A stretch of DNA of 64,000 bases from the NCBI RefSeq assembly GCF_024296925.1, contig NZ_CP101125.1:3474501-3538500 (forward strand). The letters run 5' to 3'. The notes beneath the pieces were generated by a model that was not told the DNA's origin, made no database searches, and worked only from the letters and a program-made list of their open reading frames with translations. Positions 29,119 through 37,774 of the stretch are shown piece after piece (position 1 is the first letter of the stretch; each line of letters begins with the position of its first letter). The DNA comes from Pseudomonas nunensis (GTDB lineage Bacteria > Pseudomonadota > Gammaproteobacteria > Pseudomonadales > Pseudomonadaceae). The position numbers were made by a program, and so were the translations under genes.

Positions 29119-29595
29119 ATGAAACGCCAAATCCTTCTCAGCATCGCTTTCTCGGTTTTCGCAGTTAACGCTTTTGCAGCGCCTTCTCGCACAATGATCG
29201 CCGAAGGTGGTTCGGATCGGTTGATTGAAAGTCGTGTGGCTGAGGGTGGTTCGGATCGGTTGATCGAGAATCGTGTTGCTGAAGGTGGTTCGGATCGTCT
29301 GCTGGAAAAACGCGTTGCCGAAGGTGGTTCCGATCGTCTGATTGAGAACCGCGTTGCTGAAGGTGGCTCGGATCGTCTGCTCGAAAAACGCGTTGCCGAA
29401 GGTGGCTCGGATCGTCTGATCGAGAATCGCGTCGCTGAAGGCGGTTCGGATCGTCTGCTGGAAAAACGCGTTGCCGAAGGTGGCTCGGATCGTCTGATCG
29501 AGAACCGCGTCGCTGAAGGTGGCTCTGATCGTCTGCTGGAAAAACGCGTCGCTGAAGGTGGCTCCGACCGTCTGATCCAGAATCGCACCGCATAA
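29119..29595 (+). CDS. Secreted protein of ten 13-residue repeats (family copy 1)
   Basis: The 158-residue protein has a signal peptide cleaved after NAFA. The mature part is entirely tandem 13-residue units: IAEGGSDRLIESR once, then VAEGGSDRLIENR and VAEGGSDRLLEKR in strict alternation, ending with VAEGGSDRLIQNR-TA. At the DNA level the unit is 39 bp and the alternating pair 78 bp, so the gene grows and shrinks by unequal exchange. Each unit alternates acidic, Gly-Gly-Ser-Asp turn and Leu-Ile/Leu-Leu segments, which would suit a solenoid or fibre. I know no assigned function. A perfect terminator follows. Two paralogues lie in this window. Confidence 0.8.
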   Translation: MKRQILLSIAFSVFAVNAFAAPSRTMIAEGGSDRLIESRVAEGGSDRLIENRVAEGGSDRLLEKRVAEGGSDRLIENRVAEGGSDRLLEKRVAEGGSDRLIENRVAEGGSDRLLEKRVAEGGSDRLIENRVAEGGSDRLLEKRVAEGGSDRLIQNRTA

Positions 29596-29622
29596 GTAAA
29601 TAGCTTTAAAGCAGTCCCCAAC

Positions 29623-29653
29623 AAAGAGCCCGGCCTGATCAGCCGGGCTTTTT
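29623..29653 (+). terminator. Rho-independent terminator after repeat-protein copy 1
   Basis: AGCCCGGC-CTGATCA-GCCGGGCT followed by TTTT. The stem is identical to the terminator after copy 2. Confidence 0.92.
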
Positions 29654-29669
29654 CACATCTGAAACTCCA

Positions 29670-30035
29670 CTATGCGACTAACTCGACGTAGCTCGACTCC
29701 CCGCCCCCACTCGCGCCCGACAACCAGCCCCACACGAAAGCCAACGTGGTACGCCCTGCGTCATCAACGCCAACCGTGCCGCGAGACCAGCCGGCAAGCA
29801 TCTCGCCATCCGTCGTCAAGCAGTGATAAAGCAGCTCGATGCTATCGGGACCTGTCACGCGCCCGACTTGATGCCCCATTCGTATCCGGCCGCCCTGGTA
29901 AGTACCCGAAATGGCAGCGTCTTCGACCTGGTAATGAAATACGGTGCCTGCGCCGGATACCCCGTGCGCGTTACCCGCTACCGTAAATCGGCGATTGTTC
30001 AAACGCTCGCTAATTTGAGAAAAGCCAGTTTCCAT
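29670..30035 (-). CDS. Hypothetical small beta-rich protein (n-acetylglutamate-synthase-like by name only)
   Basis: The start is set at 30035 (METGFSQISERLNNRRFTVA), with AAGGA ten bases ahead; the frame stays open further upstream without a ribosome site. The 121-residue product is made of short alternating strands (GTVFHYQVEDAAISGTYQGG, GRIRMGHQVGRV, ELLYHCLTTDGEMLAGWS). The pattern matches a family of about 110-residue beta-barrel proteins that databases often call n-acetylglutamate synthase without biochemical support. No catalytic residues are recognisable. It is convergent with repeat-protein copy 1. Confidence 0.7.
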   Translation of the reverse strand: METGFSQISERLNNRRFTVAGNAHGVSGAGTVFHYQVEDAAISGTYQGGRIRMGHQVGRVTGPDSIELLYHCLTTDGEMLAGWSRGTVGVDDAGRTTLAFVWGWLSGASGGGESSYVELVA

Positions 30036-30152
30036 AGATGTCGCGTCCTTGAGTCGAGAGGTCCATTCCAGCGTCGATGATCTTAAGCCATTGTGTCGCG
30101 ACTTATTAAGGCACTGCTTTGCCTGTCGATGACGCTGCAAATTCAAGACAAT

Positions 30153-30186
30153 AAAAAACCCGGTCTTATAAGCCGGGCTTTTTTGT
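30153..30186 (-). terminator. Bidirectional hairpin terminator
   Basis: AAAAAACCCGG-TCTTATAAG-CCGGGCTTTTTT has A and T runs on both sides. It ends the minus-strand membrane-protein gene at 30202. Confidence 0.85.
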
Positions 30187-30201
30187 ATCTGAAATCAGGT
30201 C

Positions 30202-30504
30202 TTAGTGCGCATTCAACAACATGAAGATACCCATCACCACCCACAGTACCGAGATGTACTGCATCGGCACAAAGAACAGCGTGTGTTTCTTGCGGAAGAC
30301 AACTTCGCCGCCAGTATCTCTATCGATGTAGACCTTGCCCGGCTGGTTGTTCATCCGGTGGCCAACATAGGCGTTGACGGCCGCACCGAGCAGTAGACCG
30401 ACACCCAGCCCGAGCCCATTGCCGAGCCCGGCGAAAGGTATGACGCAGAGTAGCGGGATAACAACTGCCAGAAGGCCCCATCCTTGCCAAATAACAAAAA
30501 ACAT
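30202..30504 (-). CDS. Small inner-membrane protein of unknown function
   Basis: The ATG at 30504 is supported by AGGGA seven bases upstream; the frame continues upstream without signal. The product has 100 residues. Two hydrophobic stretches, GWGLLAVVIPLLCVIPFAGL and the Gly-rich GLGLGVGLLLGAAVNAYVG, are followed by a short basic loop (RKKH) and a C-terminal membrane helix (ISVLWVVMGIFMLL). It is probably a three-helix membrane protein. I do not recognise a named family. It lies between a terminator and the diguanylate cyclase locus. Confidence 0.72.
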   Translation of the reverse strand: MFFVIWQGWGLLAVVIPLLCVIPFAGLGNGLGLGVGLLLGAAVNAYVGHRMNNQPGKVYIDRDTGGEVVFRKKHTLFFVPMQYISVLWVVMGIFMLLNAH

Positions 30505-30607
30505 AACGCATCCCTGGTTAATTTTTGAGGCGCGCAATCTAACAAAAAAACCGTGGCAGCGGTAACATTTTGAAATCAATTAGCCATCAGCATCCAACTG
30601 AGGCGAT

Positions 30608-33186
30608 TCAAACGATGCTTTTGGCTCCTGCATGTTCCACCAACGCGTTGAACGCCCCAATCTCCAGCGGCCGGCTCAAGTAGTAGCCTTGACCTTCATC
30701 GCAGGACACCGCTTTCAGCAATCGCAGATGCTCCGCCGTTTCAATTCCCTCTGCCGTCACGGTGAGCGATAACGCACGCCCCAACCCGACGATGGCCTGG
30801 ACGATCGCCTTGTCATCTTCGCTTTCAACCAGTCGACTCAAAAAGCTGCGGTCGATTTTCAGGCCGTCGAAAGGGAATTCGCGCAGGTAACTCAGCGACG
30901 AATATCCCGTGCCGAAGTCGTCCATGGATATCCGCACGCCGAGGCGCTTGAGCGTTCGCATTACCTCCAGCGCACCAGCGGCATCTTCAAGCATGACGCT
31001 TTCAGTGATTTCCAACTCTACCCGGGCGGGGTCGATGCCCGAGTCGTGCAGGGTTTGCTGAATGCGCTCGATCAGGTTGCCTTGCCTGAATTCGATCGGT
31101 GAAAGGTTGATGGAAACGAACAAACTGTTCGGCCACTGGGCGGCGCAGTTGCAGGCGGTATTGATGACCCAGTTGCTCAACGCGAGAATCAGCCCGGACT
31201 CTTCGGCAATCGGGATAAACGTGTCGGGCGGAATTAACCCGCGTACGGGGTGTTGCCAGCGAACCAACGCTTCGGCACCGACCATCTGACCGTCGGCGAT
31301 TCGATAGCGAGGCTGGAAATGCAGGCGCAGTTCACCGTGTTTGATCGCATAGCGCAGGTCACTTTCCAGGCGACGTCGCTCAATGATCCTGGCGTTCATG
31401 TCACCCGCGTAGAAGCGCCAGGTATTGCGCCCTCCAGCCTTGGCCTCGTACAACGCAATGTCCGCGTAACGAAGCAGCTCGGCCGCCTCAAAAGCGTCCG
31501 TTGGCGCCATCGCAATGCCGATACTGGCGCTGACGAACACTTCTTGCTCGCCAATTACTATAGGCCGCTCAATCGACTCGATCAGGCGACGACAGAGCGC
31601 CTCGACCTCGTCCTGGGTGCTGACATCCGTGAGGATCAGGACAAATTCATCGCCCCCGACACGCGCGACAAGGTCCCCATCGCGCACGCAGTCGGCCAGG
31701 CGAGTCGATACCTGGTTAAGGACCAAATCACCGGCGGCGTGCCCGAGCAAGTCATTGACCGGTTTGAACCGATCCAGGTCCAGGCTGAGCATGATCAACG
31801 GTTGCTCCGCCGTCGGCAGCGCCTTGAGTTTGCCGTCAAGAAACTCCTGAAGACGCGTCCTGTTGGGGAGCCCGGTCAAGGCGTCGTGCTGCGAGAGGAA
31901 TTCGATCCGGCGACGGGCTTCAACTTCCTCTGTGACATCGGTCGCGGTCCCGCGGAATCCGTCCCCGGTCATTTCTCGAGCCGAGAGACGGGTGATTCGC
32001 TCCTGACCGTTGCTGTCGATATAGCGACACTGGACGCTGATGTCGGGGCGGCGCTTCGGGATGCTGAGCCACTGCGACAACGTGCCGGATTCGAGATGCA
32101 ACAGATCATCGATCACAGCTCCGGTCCAGGCGTCTCTGGAAAGTCCGGTAACGACTTCGAATCGCTCGGACAAGAAGGTCAAACGCCAGTCGGCATCGAT
32201 CTCCCAGACCCAGTCCGAACTGGCTTCAACCACGTCGCGAAAACGCGCTTCGCTGGTAGCGAGCGCTTCCTGGCTGCGTTGCTGCAATGTGTAGCTGGCA
32301 TCGAGTGCCTGCGCCGCGGCGGTCGCACGGCGCAAAATGAACCAGGTCATCAGGCACACCAACAGCGCAGCGATGCCGATCAATGGCAGCCCTACCCCCA
32401 ATAAACGCAGGCCGGGCTGTGATGAACTCCAGTGCAGGCGACCGGCCGTGCCGTCATCGCCCAATGCAAGGAATGATGTTGTGCCCATTTCGTCAGGCGT
32501 GGCGGCGTGCAGGCGATCGACCCCGAAATCGTCGCCGATCAGGGCCAGCTTGGTGCTGTTCAACATATCCACGAAAATCAACACCGACGGCGGCTTCTCG
32601 TCAGGCACTACGCTCGGGTCGGTTCCCGGGGTAATGGCGGCGGCCGCGATGAGGGTGGGTATGCCTTTCACATTGATGAAGGTGGTTGTAGGCGTTTCTG
32701 TCTCGGCGCCGGCACGTGCTTTATCGAGAATCCCGGCCAGGAGGACTGCTCCAGCCACTCGGCGGCGTCAACGGGCTTGAGCTCACCCTTGATCACGGAG
32801 TAAACGGAGCGATTGGCGTCGTCGACGACAAACACCCCCTGGAAGCCAAAATCCGAGTACAGCGTTGAACCCACGTTTTGCCGGGTGTAGGCCCAGTCAA
32901 TGTCTATATCCGTGTGCAGATGCTTGTAGGCATCACCCCAAAAGGCGTAGTCCTTGACGGTTGAGCGCAGGGATTTTTCCAGCGATTGCACGGCCTTCTT
33001 TGTATAGAAAGCGCTTTCGACCTCTTCTGTGCGGTCCAGATCATGCGCGAGATAAATCAGCGAACCGCTTGCCAGTAAAAACACGGCCGCCAACAGCCCC
33101 ACGAATTTGAATAGAGAGGCACGTGCCAGCGAAAGGCTCGATCGATTGGCGAGCGTTGAGACGATAGGGGCGAGATTGTTCGGCAT
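30608..33186 (-). pseudogene. CHASE4-PAS-GGDEF-EAL c-di-GMP enzyme gene, split by a frameshift
   Basis: The gene begins at 33186 (MPNNLAPIVSTLANRS) with a membrane helix and a periplasmic CHASE4-like domain (DRTEEVESAFYTKKAVQSLE, DYAFWGDAYKHLH). This frame continues to a stop at 32668, but the homologous sequence passes into another frame at about 32748-32760: DAAEWL in the first, then AVLLAGILDKARA in the second. A single missing base explains it. The downstream frame runs from 32758 to 30608 with the second membrane helix, a PAS domain (FRDVVEASSDWVWEIDADWR), GGDEF (RVGGDEFVLI, with an RDGD inhibitory site five residues earlier) and EAL (GAEALVRWQHP, DDFGTGYSS), all with catalytic residues intact. 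As read, no full-length protein is made unless the base is a sequencing error. Confidence 0.8.
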
Positions 33187-33344
33187 AATTTCCCGCTGGT
33201 CGTGGATGCAAGGCGCTTGCACATAAGGCTATCGGCTGTGATGACAGAATAGTGAATCATCTGACTTTTGCCTGACGGCACCTTAAATCGCGGGTTCAGG
33301 GTGGAAAATCGCCAGTGCAAAGGCGCCCTCCTCAACCATTGCCC

Positions 33345-33443
33345 GCGTCGATAGTCACCATCACATCAATGAAGTTCTCATAAAAATTCCGGGGCGTAAC
33401 ATCGCATCCATACCAACCAATAACTCCCCCGGAGCACACCATC
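33345..33443 (+). promoter_or_regulatory. Conserved leader of repeat-protein gene, copy 2
   Basis: It matches the leader at 29020-29118 almost base for base, through GTCGATAGTCACCATCAC, TCAATGAAGTTCTCATAAAA and CCGGAGCACACCATC to the ATG. Confidence 0.65.
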
Positions 33444-33803
33444 ATGAAACGCAAAATCCTTCTCAGCATCGCTTTCTCGGTTTTCGCAGTTAACGCTTTT
33501 GCCGCGCCTTCTCGCACCATGATCGCTGAAGGCGGTTCCGATCGCTTGATTGAAAGCCGAGTGGCTGAGGGTGGTTCGGATCGTTTGATCGAGAATCGTG
33601 TTGCTGAAGGTGGTTCCGATCGTCTGATCGAGAATCGCGTTGCTGAAGGTGGCTCTGATCGTCTGATTGAGAACCGCGTTGCTGAGGGTGGCTCTGATCG
33701 TCTGATTGAGAACCGCGTTGCTGAAGGTGGTTCGGATCGTCTGCTCGAAAAACGCGTTGCCGAAGGTGGTTCCGATCGCCTGATCCAAAACCGCACCGCA
33801 TAA
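33444..33803 (+). CDS. Secreted protein of seven 13-residue repeats (family copy 2)
   Basis: The 119-residue protein shares its signal peptide (RKILLSIAFSVFAVNAFA) and first and last units with copy 1. It has seven 13-residue units: IAEGGSDRLIESR, four VAEGGSDRLIENR, one VAEGGSDRLLEKR and VAEGGSDRLIQNR-TA. The alternation seen in copy 1 is missing here, so the two genes differ by repeat expansion as well as by unit type. Its own terminator follows, and then the 270-bp tandem array that contains four degraded copies of this gene's 3' end. Confidence 0.8.
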   Translation: MKRKILLSIAFSVFAVNAFAAPSRTMIAEGGSDRLIESRVAEGGSDRLIENRVAEGGSDRLIENRVAEGGSDRLIENRVAEGGSDRLIENRVAEGGSDRLLEKRVAEGGSDRLIQNRTA

Positions 33804-33830
33804 ATGAATGGTTTCATCGCGGTACTCAAC

Positions 33831-33861
33831 AAAAAGCCCGGCCTGATCAGCCGGGCTTTTT
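33831..33861 (+). terminator. Rho-independent terminator after repeat-protein copy 2
   Basis: AGCCCGGC-CTGATCA-GCCGGGCT followed by TTTTT. The array units downstream lack exactly this hairpin. Confidence 0.92.
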
Positions 33862-33862
33862 C

Positions 33863-35126
33863 GTGCCTTAAACCCAACCTGTAGCAGCTGGCGAAGCCTG
33901 CGTTCGGCTGCGAAGCAGTCGTAAAACCTGAGTGCACGGTTTCCCTGAAACACCGCGTTGACCTATTTCGCGACTGCTTCGCAGCCGAACGCAGGCTTCG
34001 CCAGCTGCTACAGGGAACGTGTTTTGTTTGGGATTTTCAGAGTTCCGTTACTGATCTGCCTCAATCGCTGAAGACAGTTCCGATCATCTAATCGAAAACC
34101 ACTCTGCATAAATGAATGGTTTCATCGCGGTACGTGCCTTAAACCCAACCTGTAGCAGCTGGCGAAGCCTGCGTTCGGCTGCGAAGCAGTCGTAAAACCT
34201 GAGGGCACGGTTTCCCTGAAGCACCGCGTTGACCTATTTCGCGACTGCTTCGCAGCCGAACGCAGGCTTCGCCAGCTGCTACAGGGAACGTGCTTTGTTT
34301 GGGGTTTTCAGAACTTCGTTACTGATCTGCCTCAATCGCTGAAGACAGTTCCGATCATCTAATCCAAAACCACTGTGCATAAATGAATGGTTTCATCGCG
34401 GTACGCCTTAAACCCAACCTGTAGCAGCTGGCGAAGCCTGCGTTCGGCTGCGAAGCAGTCGTAAAACCTGAGGGCACGGTTTCCCTGAAGCACCGCGTTG
34501 ACCTATTTCGCGACTGCTTCGCAGCCGAACGCAGGCTTCGCCAGCTGCTACAGGGAACGTGCTTTGTTTGGGGTTTTCAGAACTTCGTTACTGATCTGCC
34601 TCAATCGCTGAAGACAGTTCCGATCATCTAATCCAAAACCACTGTGCATAAATGAATGGGTTCATCGCGGTACGTGCCTTAAACCCAACCTGTAGCAGCT
34701 GGCGTAGCCTGCGTTCGGCTGCGAAGCAGTCGTAAAACCTGAGTGCACGGTTTCCCTGAAGCACCGCGTTGACCTATTTCGCGACTGCTTCGCAGCCGAA
34801 CGCAGGCTTCGCCAGCTGCTACAGGGAACGTGCTTTATTGGGATTTTCAGAACTTCGTTACTGATCTGCCTCAATCGCTGAAGACAGTTCCGATCATCTG
34901 TTCCAAAACCGCACCGCATAAATGAATGGGTTCATCGCGGTACGTGCCTTAAACCCAACCTGTAGCAGCTGGCGTAGCCTGCGTTCGGCTGCGAAGCAGT
35001 CGTAAAACCTGAGTGCACGGTCTACCTGAAGCACCGCGTTGACCTATTTCGCGACTGCTTCGCAGCCGAACGCAGGCTTCGCCAGCTGCTACAGAACGTG
35101 TTTTGTTTGGGGTTTTCAGAACTCTG
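33863..35126. repeat. Tandem array of five about 270-bp units holding 44-bp perfect palindromes
   Basis: The sequence GTGCCTTAAACCCAACCTG begins units at about 33863, 34134, 34403, 34674 and 34944 (spacing 269-271 bp). Each unit contains a 44-bp perfect inverted repeat (arms start CCTGTAGCAGCTGGCGAAGC; first pair at 33878-34014) around a 49-bp loop. Units 1-4 then carry TTACTGATCTGCCTCAA, which matches the inverted 3' end of punC, fused to a degraded 3' end of the repeat-protein gene (translating IAEDSSDHLIENHSA-stop). Those junctions lie at 34061, 34332, 34601 and 34871. The fifth unit runs into the real punC stop at 35127. Units 4 and 5 share a one-base change in the left arm. No gene lies inside. 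Confidence 0.92.
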
Positions 35127-36326
35127 TTACTGATCCGTCTCAACCCGCCCAAACCGTTCCACCTCTCCTCGCTTGCGTCCCTGAATCCAATACCCCAACA
35201 CCGCCACCGGCACGGTCCCCAGCATCACTATCACCGCAGTTTGCAACGGCTGCTCGATCCAGGTCGACACCAGCAAACTCGCGCCAAAGCACGCCCCCAG
35301 TTGCAACGCGTTTTGCAGTGCCGCTGCTTTGCCGGAATTTTCCGGGAATGGCATTAGCGCATTCGTAATGATGATCGGGAAACTGGCACCGTTGACCAAG
35401 CCCATCAGGCAAAACGGGATCAGTAATGTGGTCAGGGTCGGCGTGGTCAACGTCGCCACCAGGTACAGCGCGACCATGCTCAGGCAAAACGCGAGGATCA
35501 GCCACGGCAGCATCAGTTGGCCGCTGATCCGTTGCAGCAAACTGCGGCAGCTAAAGCCGCCGATCAGGAATCCCAAGGTTGGAAGTGCGTAGCTCAGGCC
35601 GATGTCGCTGGGGCTGTAGCCCATGCCGCCGAGGATGAACGGTGAGGCAGTGAGCCACGCGAAGAATGCGGCGGAGCAGGCAGCGTAGATCAGCACGTTG
35701 CCGCTGAAGGCCGGTGTCTTGAGGAGTTTTCCGAAACTGATGCGGGAACGTTCGCCGCTGGCTGTCAGGCGTTTCGGTGTGGTTTTGAGCAACGCCGTGG
35801 GCACCAGCAATGCGACGCTGATGCCGAGCAACACGGCAAAAATCGCCTGCCAGCCCCAGTGATTGAGCAGCATCGCCCCCAGCAGAGGCGCGAGTGCGGG
35901 TGACAGGGACATCAGCGGAATGATCCCGGCGAACAAGCGATTGGCCTGGTGTGGCGGGTAGCGGTCGATCACCAGCGCTTGCCAACTGACCGCCGCCGAG
36001 CACACGCCGACGGCCTGGATAAAGCGCAGCGCCCAGAGTTGCACTTCGGTTTCAACCCAAAACATACCGAGGCAGCCCAGTGCGAACAGGCTCAAGCCCA
36101 TTAACAGCACAGGTTTGCGGCCGATGCGGTCGGACAACGGGCCCCACAACAATTGCCCGACGGCAAACCCGGCGAGGAAGATGCTCAGGCTCGCGCCGAC
36201 CGCGCCGGCCGACAAGTGCAAATCGCCGCCAAGGACGCCGAACGCCGGGAGATACATGTCCATGCCCAGGTAGCCGAGCACGCTCAGCCCAATCAAGTAG
36301 CAGGTGAAACCAAACGAGTTTTTCAT
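35127..36326 (-). CDS. punC: Purine nucleoside MFS transporter PunC
   Basis: The ATG at 36326 (MKNSFGFTCYLIGLSVLGYL) has AGGG six bases upstream; the longer frame starts at a TTG. The 399-residue protein is a twelve-helix MFS transporter of the Bcr/CflA type, with LSDRIGRKPVLLMGLSLFA as the loop 2-3 motif and the Asp-rich first helix (GMDMYLPAFG). Beside it and divergent is a LysR gene closely resembling E. coli PunR, the activator of punC (ydhC), which makes purine-nucleoside uptake the best reading. The stop codon abuts a 1.26-kb tandem array that carries copies of this 3' end. Confidence 0.85.
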   Translation of the reverse strand: MKNSFGFTCYLIGLSVLGYLGMDMYLPAFGVLGGDLHLSAGAVGASLSIFLAGFAVGQLLWGPLSDRIGRKPVLLMGLSLFALGCLGMFWVETEVQLWALRFIQAVGVCSAAVSWQALVIDRYPPHQANRLFAGIIPLMSLSPALAPLLGAMLLNHWGWQAIFAVLLGISVALLVPTALLKTTPKRLTASGERSRISFGKLLKTPAFSGNVLIYAACSAAFFAWLTASPFILGGMGYSPSDIGLSYALPTLGFLIGGFSCRSLLQRISGQLMLPWLILAFCLSMVALYLVATLTTPTLTTLLIPFCLMGLVNGASFPIIITNALMPFPENSGKAAALQNALQLGACFGASLLVSTWIEQPLQTAVIVMLGTVPVAVLGYWIQGRKRGEVERFGRVETDQ

Positions 36327-36449
36327 CAACGCCCTAACGGAATCTTCAAATCAAATAATTTGTTAGCAGCGTGCCATTATGGGCGGTGAGACTTTGCTGT
36401 GAAGCGATAATAATTGGACGGTCTTATCAATATTTTTGAAGGCAACTGA

Positions 36450-37379
36450 ATGTGGTCTGAATATTCCCTCGATGTGGTGGATGCCGTGGCTCGGCATGGC
36501 AGTTTCAGTGCGGCGGCGCAGGAGCTGCACCGCGTGCCGTCGGCGGTCAGTTACACCGTGCGCCAACTGGAGCAATGGCTGGCGGTGCCACTGTTTGTGC
36601 GGCGGCATCGCGATGTCGAGCTGACGCCGGCCGGCAAGCTGTTTATCGAGCAGGCTCGCGGGGTCATGAAAAACATGCTCGACACCCGACGCCTGTGCCA
36701 GCAAGTGGCCAACGGCTGGAGCGGCCAGTTGAAAGTCGCGGTGGATGCCATCGTTAAACAGGAGCGCTGCCGGCAATTGGTTCTGGATTTTTATAAACAG
36801 TTTCCCGACGTGGAATTGCTGCTCGGCTACGAGGTGTTTAACGGTGTGTGGGACGCCCTCGCCGATGAGCGCACCGACATCGTGATCGGCGCCACCAGTG
36901 CGGTGCCGGTGGCCAGTCACTACAGCTTTCGCGACATGGGCCTGTTGAACTGGTTGTGCGTGGCCAGCGCCGGGCATCCGTTGGCGGCAATGGACGGTCC
37001 GCTGGACGACGATCAACTGCGCCCCTACCCCGCGCTGTGCATGAACGACACCTCGCGCCACCTGCCGAAACGCGATACCTGGTCGCTGGATAATCAGCGG
37101 CGGCTGGTGGTGCCAAATTGGGCCTCGGCCCTGGATTGTTTGCGTGAAGGTTTGTGCGTGGGCATGGCGCCGGCGCACCTGGTGATCCCGCTGATCAAGC
37201 AAGGCGAACTGGTCGCCCTGAACCTGCAACGGCCCTTCGCCGCCAGCCCATCGTGCGTGGCGTGGAATCAAAACAAGCTTTCGCCCGCCATGACCTGGTT
37301 GCTGGATTATTTGGGAGATGCCGAGACGATGAATCAGGAGTGGTTGAATGGCGTTCTGATCGTTGACGATGAAATGTGA
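36450..37379 (+). CDS. punR: LysR-type activator PunR
   Basis: The 309-residue protein begins MWSEYSLDVVDAVARHGSFS and continues HRVPSAVSYTVRQLEQWLAV, LFVRRHRDVELT, which is near the E. coli PunR (YdhB) sequence across the helix-turn-helix and beyond. Later segments (ANGWSGQLKVAVD, EVFNGVWDAL, FRDMGLLNWLCV, DTSRHLPKR) follow the same protein. PunR responds to purines and activates punC. The 123-bp AT-rich space between the two divergent genes is the expected site. AAGGCAACTG precedes the ATG. Confidence 0.88.
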   Translation: MWSEYSLDVVDAVARHGSFSAAAQELHRVPSAVSYTVRQLEQWLAVPLFVRRHRDVELTPAGKLFIEQARGVMKNMLDTRRLCQQVANGWSGQLKVAVDAIVKQERCRQLVLDFYKQFPDVELLLGYEVFNGVWDALADERTDIVIGATSAVPVASHYSFRDMGLLNWLCVASAGHPLAAMDGPLDDDQLRPYPALCMNDTSRHLPKRDTWSLDNQRRLVVPNWASALDCLREGLCVGMAPAHLVIPLIKQGELVALNLQRPFAASPSCVAWNQNKLSPAMTWLLDYLGDAETMNQEWLNGVLIVDDEM

Positions 37380-37385
37380 ACCCGA

Positions 37386-37706
37386 TCAATTCGCCGACAC
37401 CAACTTCAACCCGATAACGCCGCCCAAGATCAGCGCGATACAAAGCACCCGCAACGGCGTGGTGGAATCCCCCAATATCGCCATCCCGAGAATCGCCGTG
37501 CCCGCCGCGCCGATGCCGGTCCACACCGCGTAAGCCGTGCCCACCGGCAATGAACGCAGCGCTATGGAAAGTATGTAGACGCTCGACACCCCGGTAGCGG
37601 CGGCGATGAGTCCCGGGGTTAATCGGGTGAAGCCTTCCGAGCCTTTCATCGCAAACGCGAACGCGATTTCGAGGATGCCGGCGAGACCTAGTAATAACCA
37701 TGCCAT
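37386..37706 (-). CDS. sugE: Small multidrug resistance family exporter SugE/Gdx-like
   Basis: The 106-residue protein has the four helices of an SMR transporter, with Glu13 (GILEIAFAFAMK) as the proton and substrate carboxylate. The stretch SLPVGTAYAVWTGIGAAGTA and the ending LGGVIGLKLVS are the SugE/Gdx signature, so guanidinium or quaternary-ammonium export is the likely activity. In helix 1 the SugE-typical Trp (EVVWAVGLK in E. coli) is replaced by Phe. AGGAG precedes the ATG. No guanidine riboswitch is apparent in the short leader. It is convergent with punR and follows the AhpD-like gene by 68 bp. Confidence 0.87.
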   Translation of the reverse strand: MAWLLLGLAGILEIAFAFAMKGSEGFTRLTPGLIAAATGVSSVYILSIALRSLPVGTAYAVWTGIGAAGTAILGMAILGDSTTPLRVLCIALILGGVIGLKLVSAN

Positions 37707-37774
37707 GGTGACAACTCCTATCGTTTAGCAAATGAGAAGTGAGCGAGCGCCGACGCGGCGCTCGCCTAAAGGGT

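Noticed and set aside
29094..29624. Antisense frame of regular Arg/Ser/Pro repeats
   Set aside because: It is a mirror of the 39-bp repeat of the secreted-repeat gene; the plus frame has a signal peptide, leader and terminator.
31250..32404. 384-codon plus-strand frame
   Set aside because: Antisense shadow of the GGDEF-EAL part; no motif and no ribosome site.
33332..33953. Two overlapping antisense repeat frames
   Set aside because: They are mirror readings of repeat-protein copy 2 and run into the array; there is no start signal.
33863..35126. CRISPR array
   Set aside because: Units of 270 bp with repeated content, no unique spacers and no cas genes; it is a tandem duplication.
34662..35368. 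Short frames in the 270-bp array on both strands
   Set aside because: They result from repeated palindromes and end in the copied stop codons; no gene-like features.
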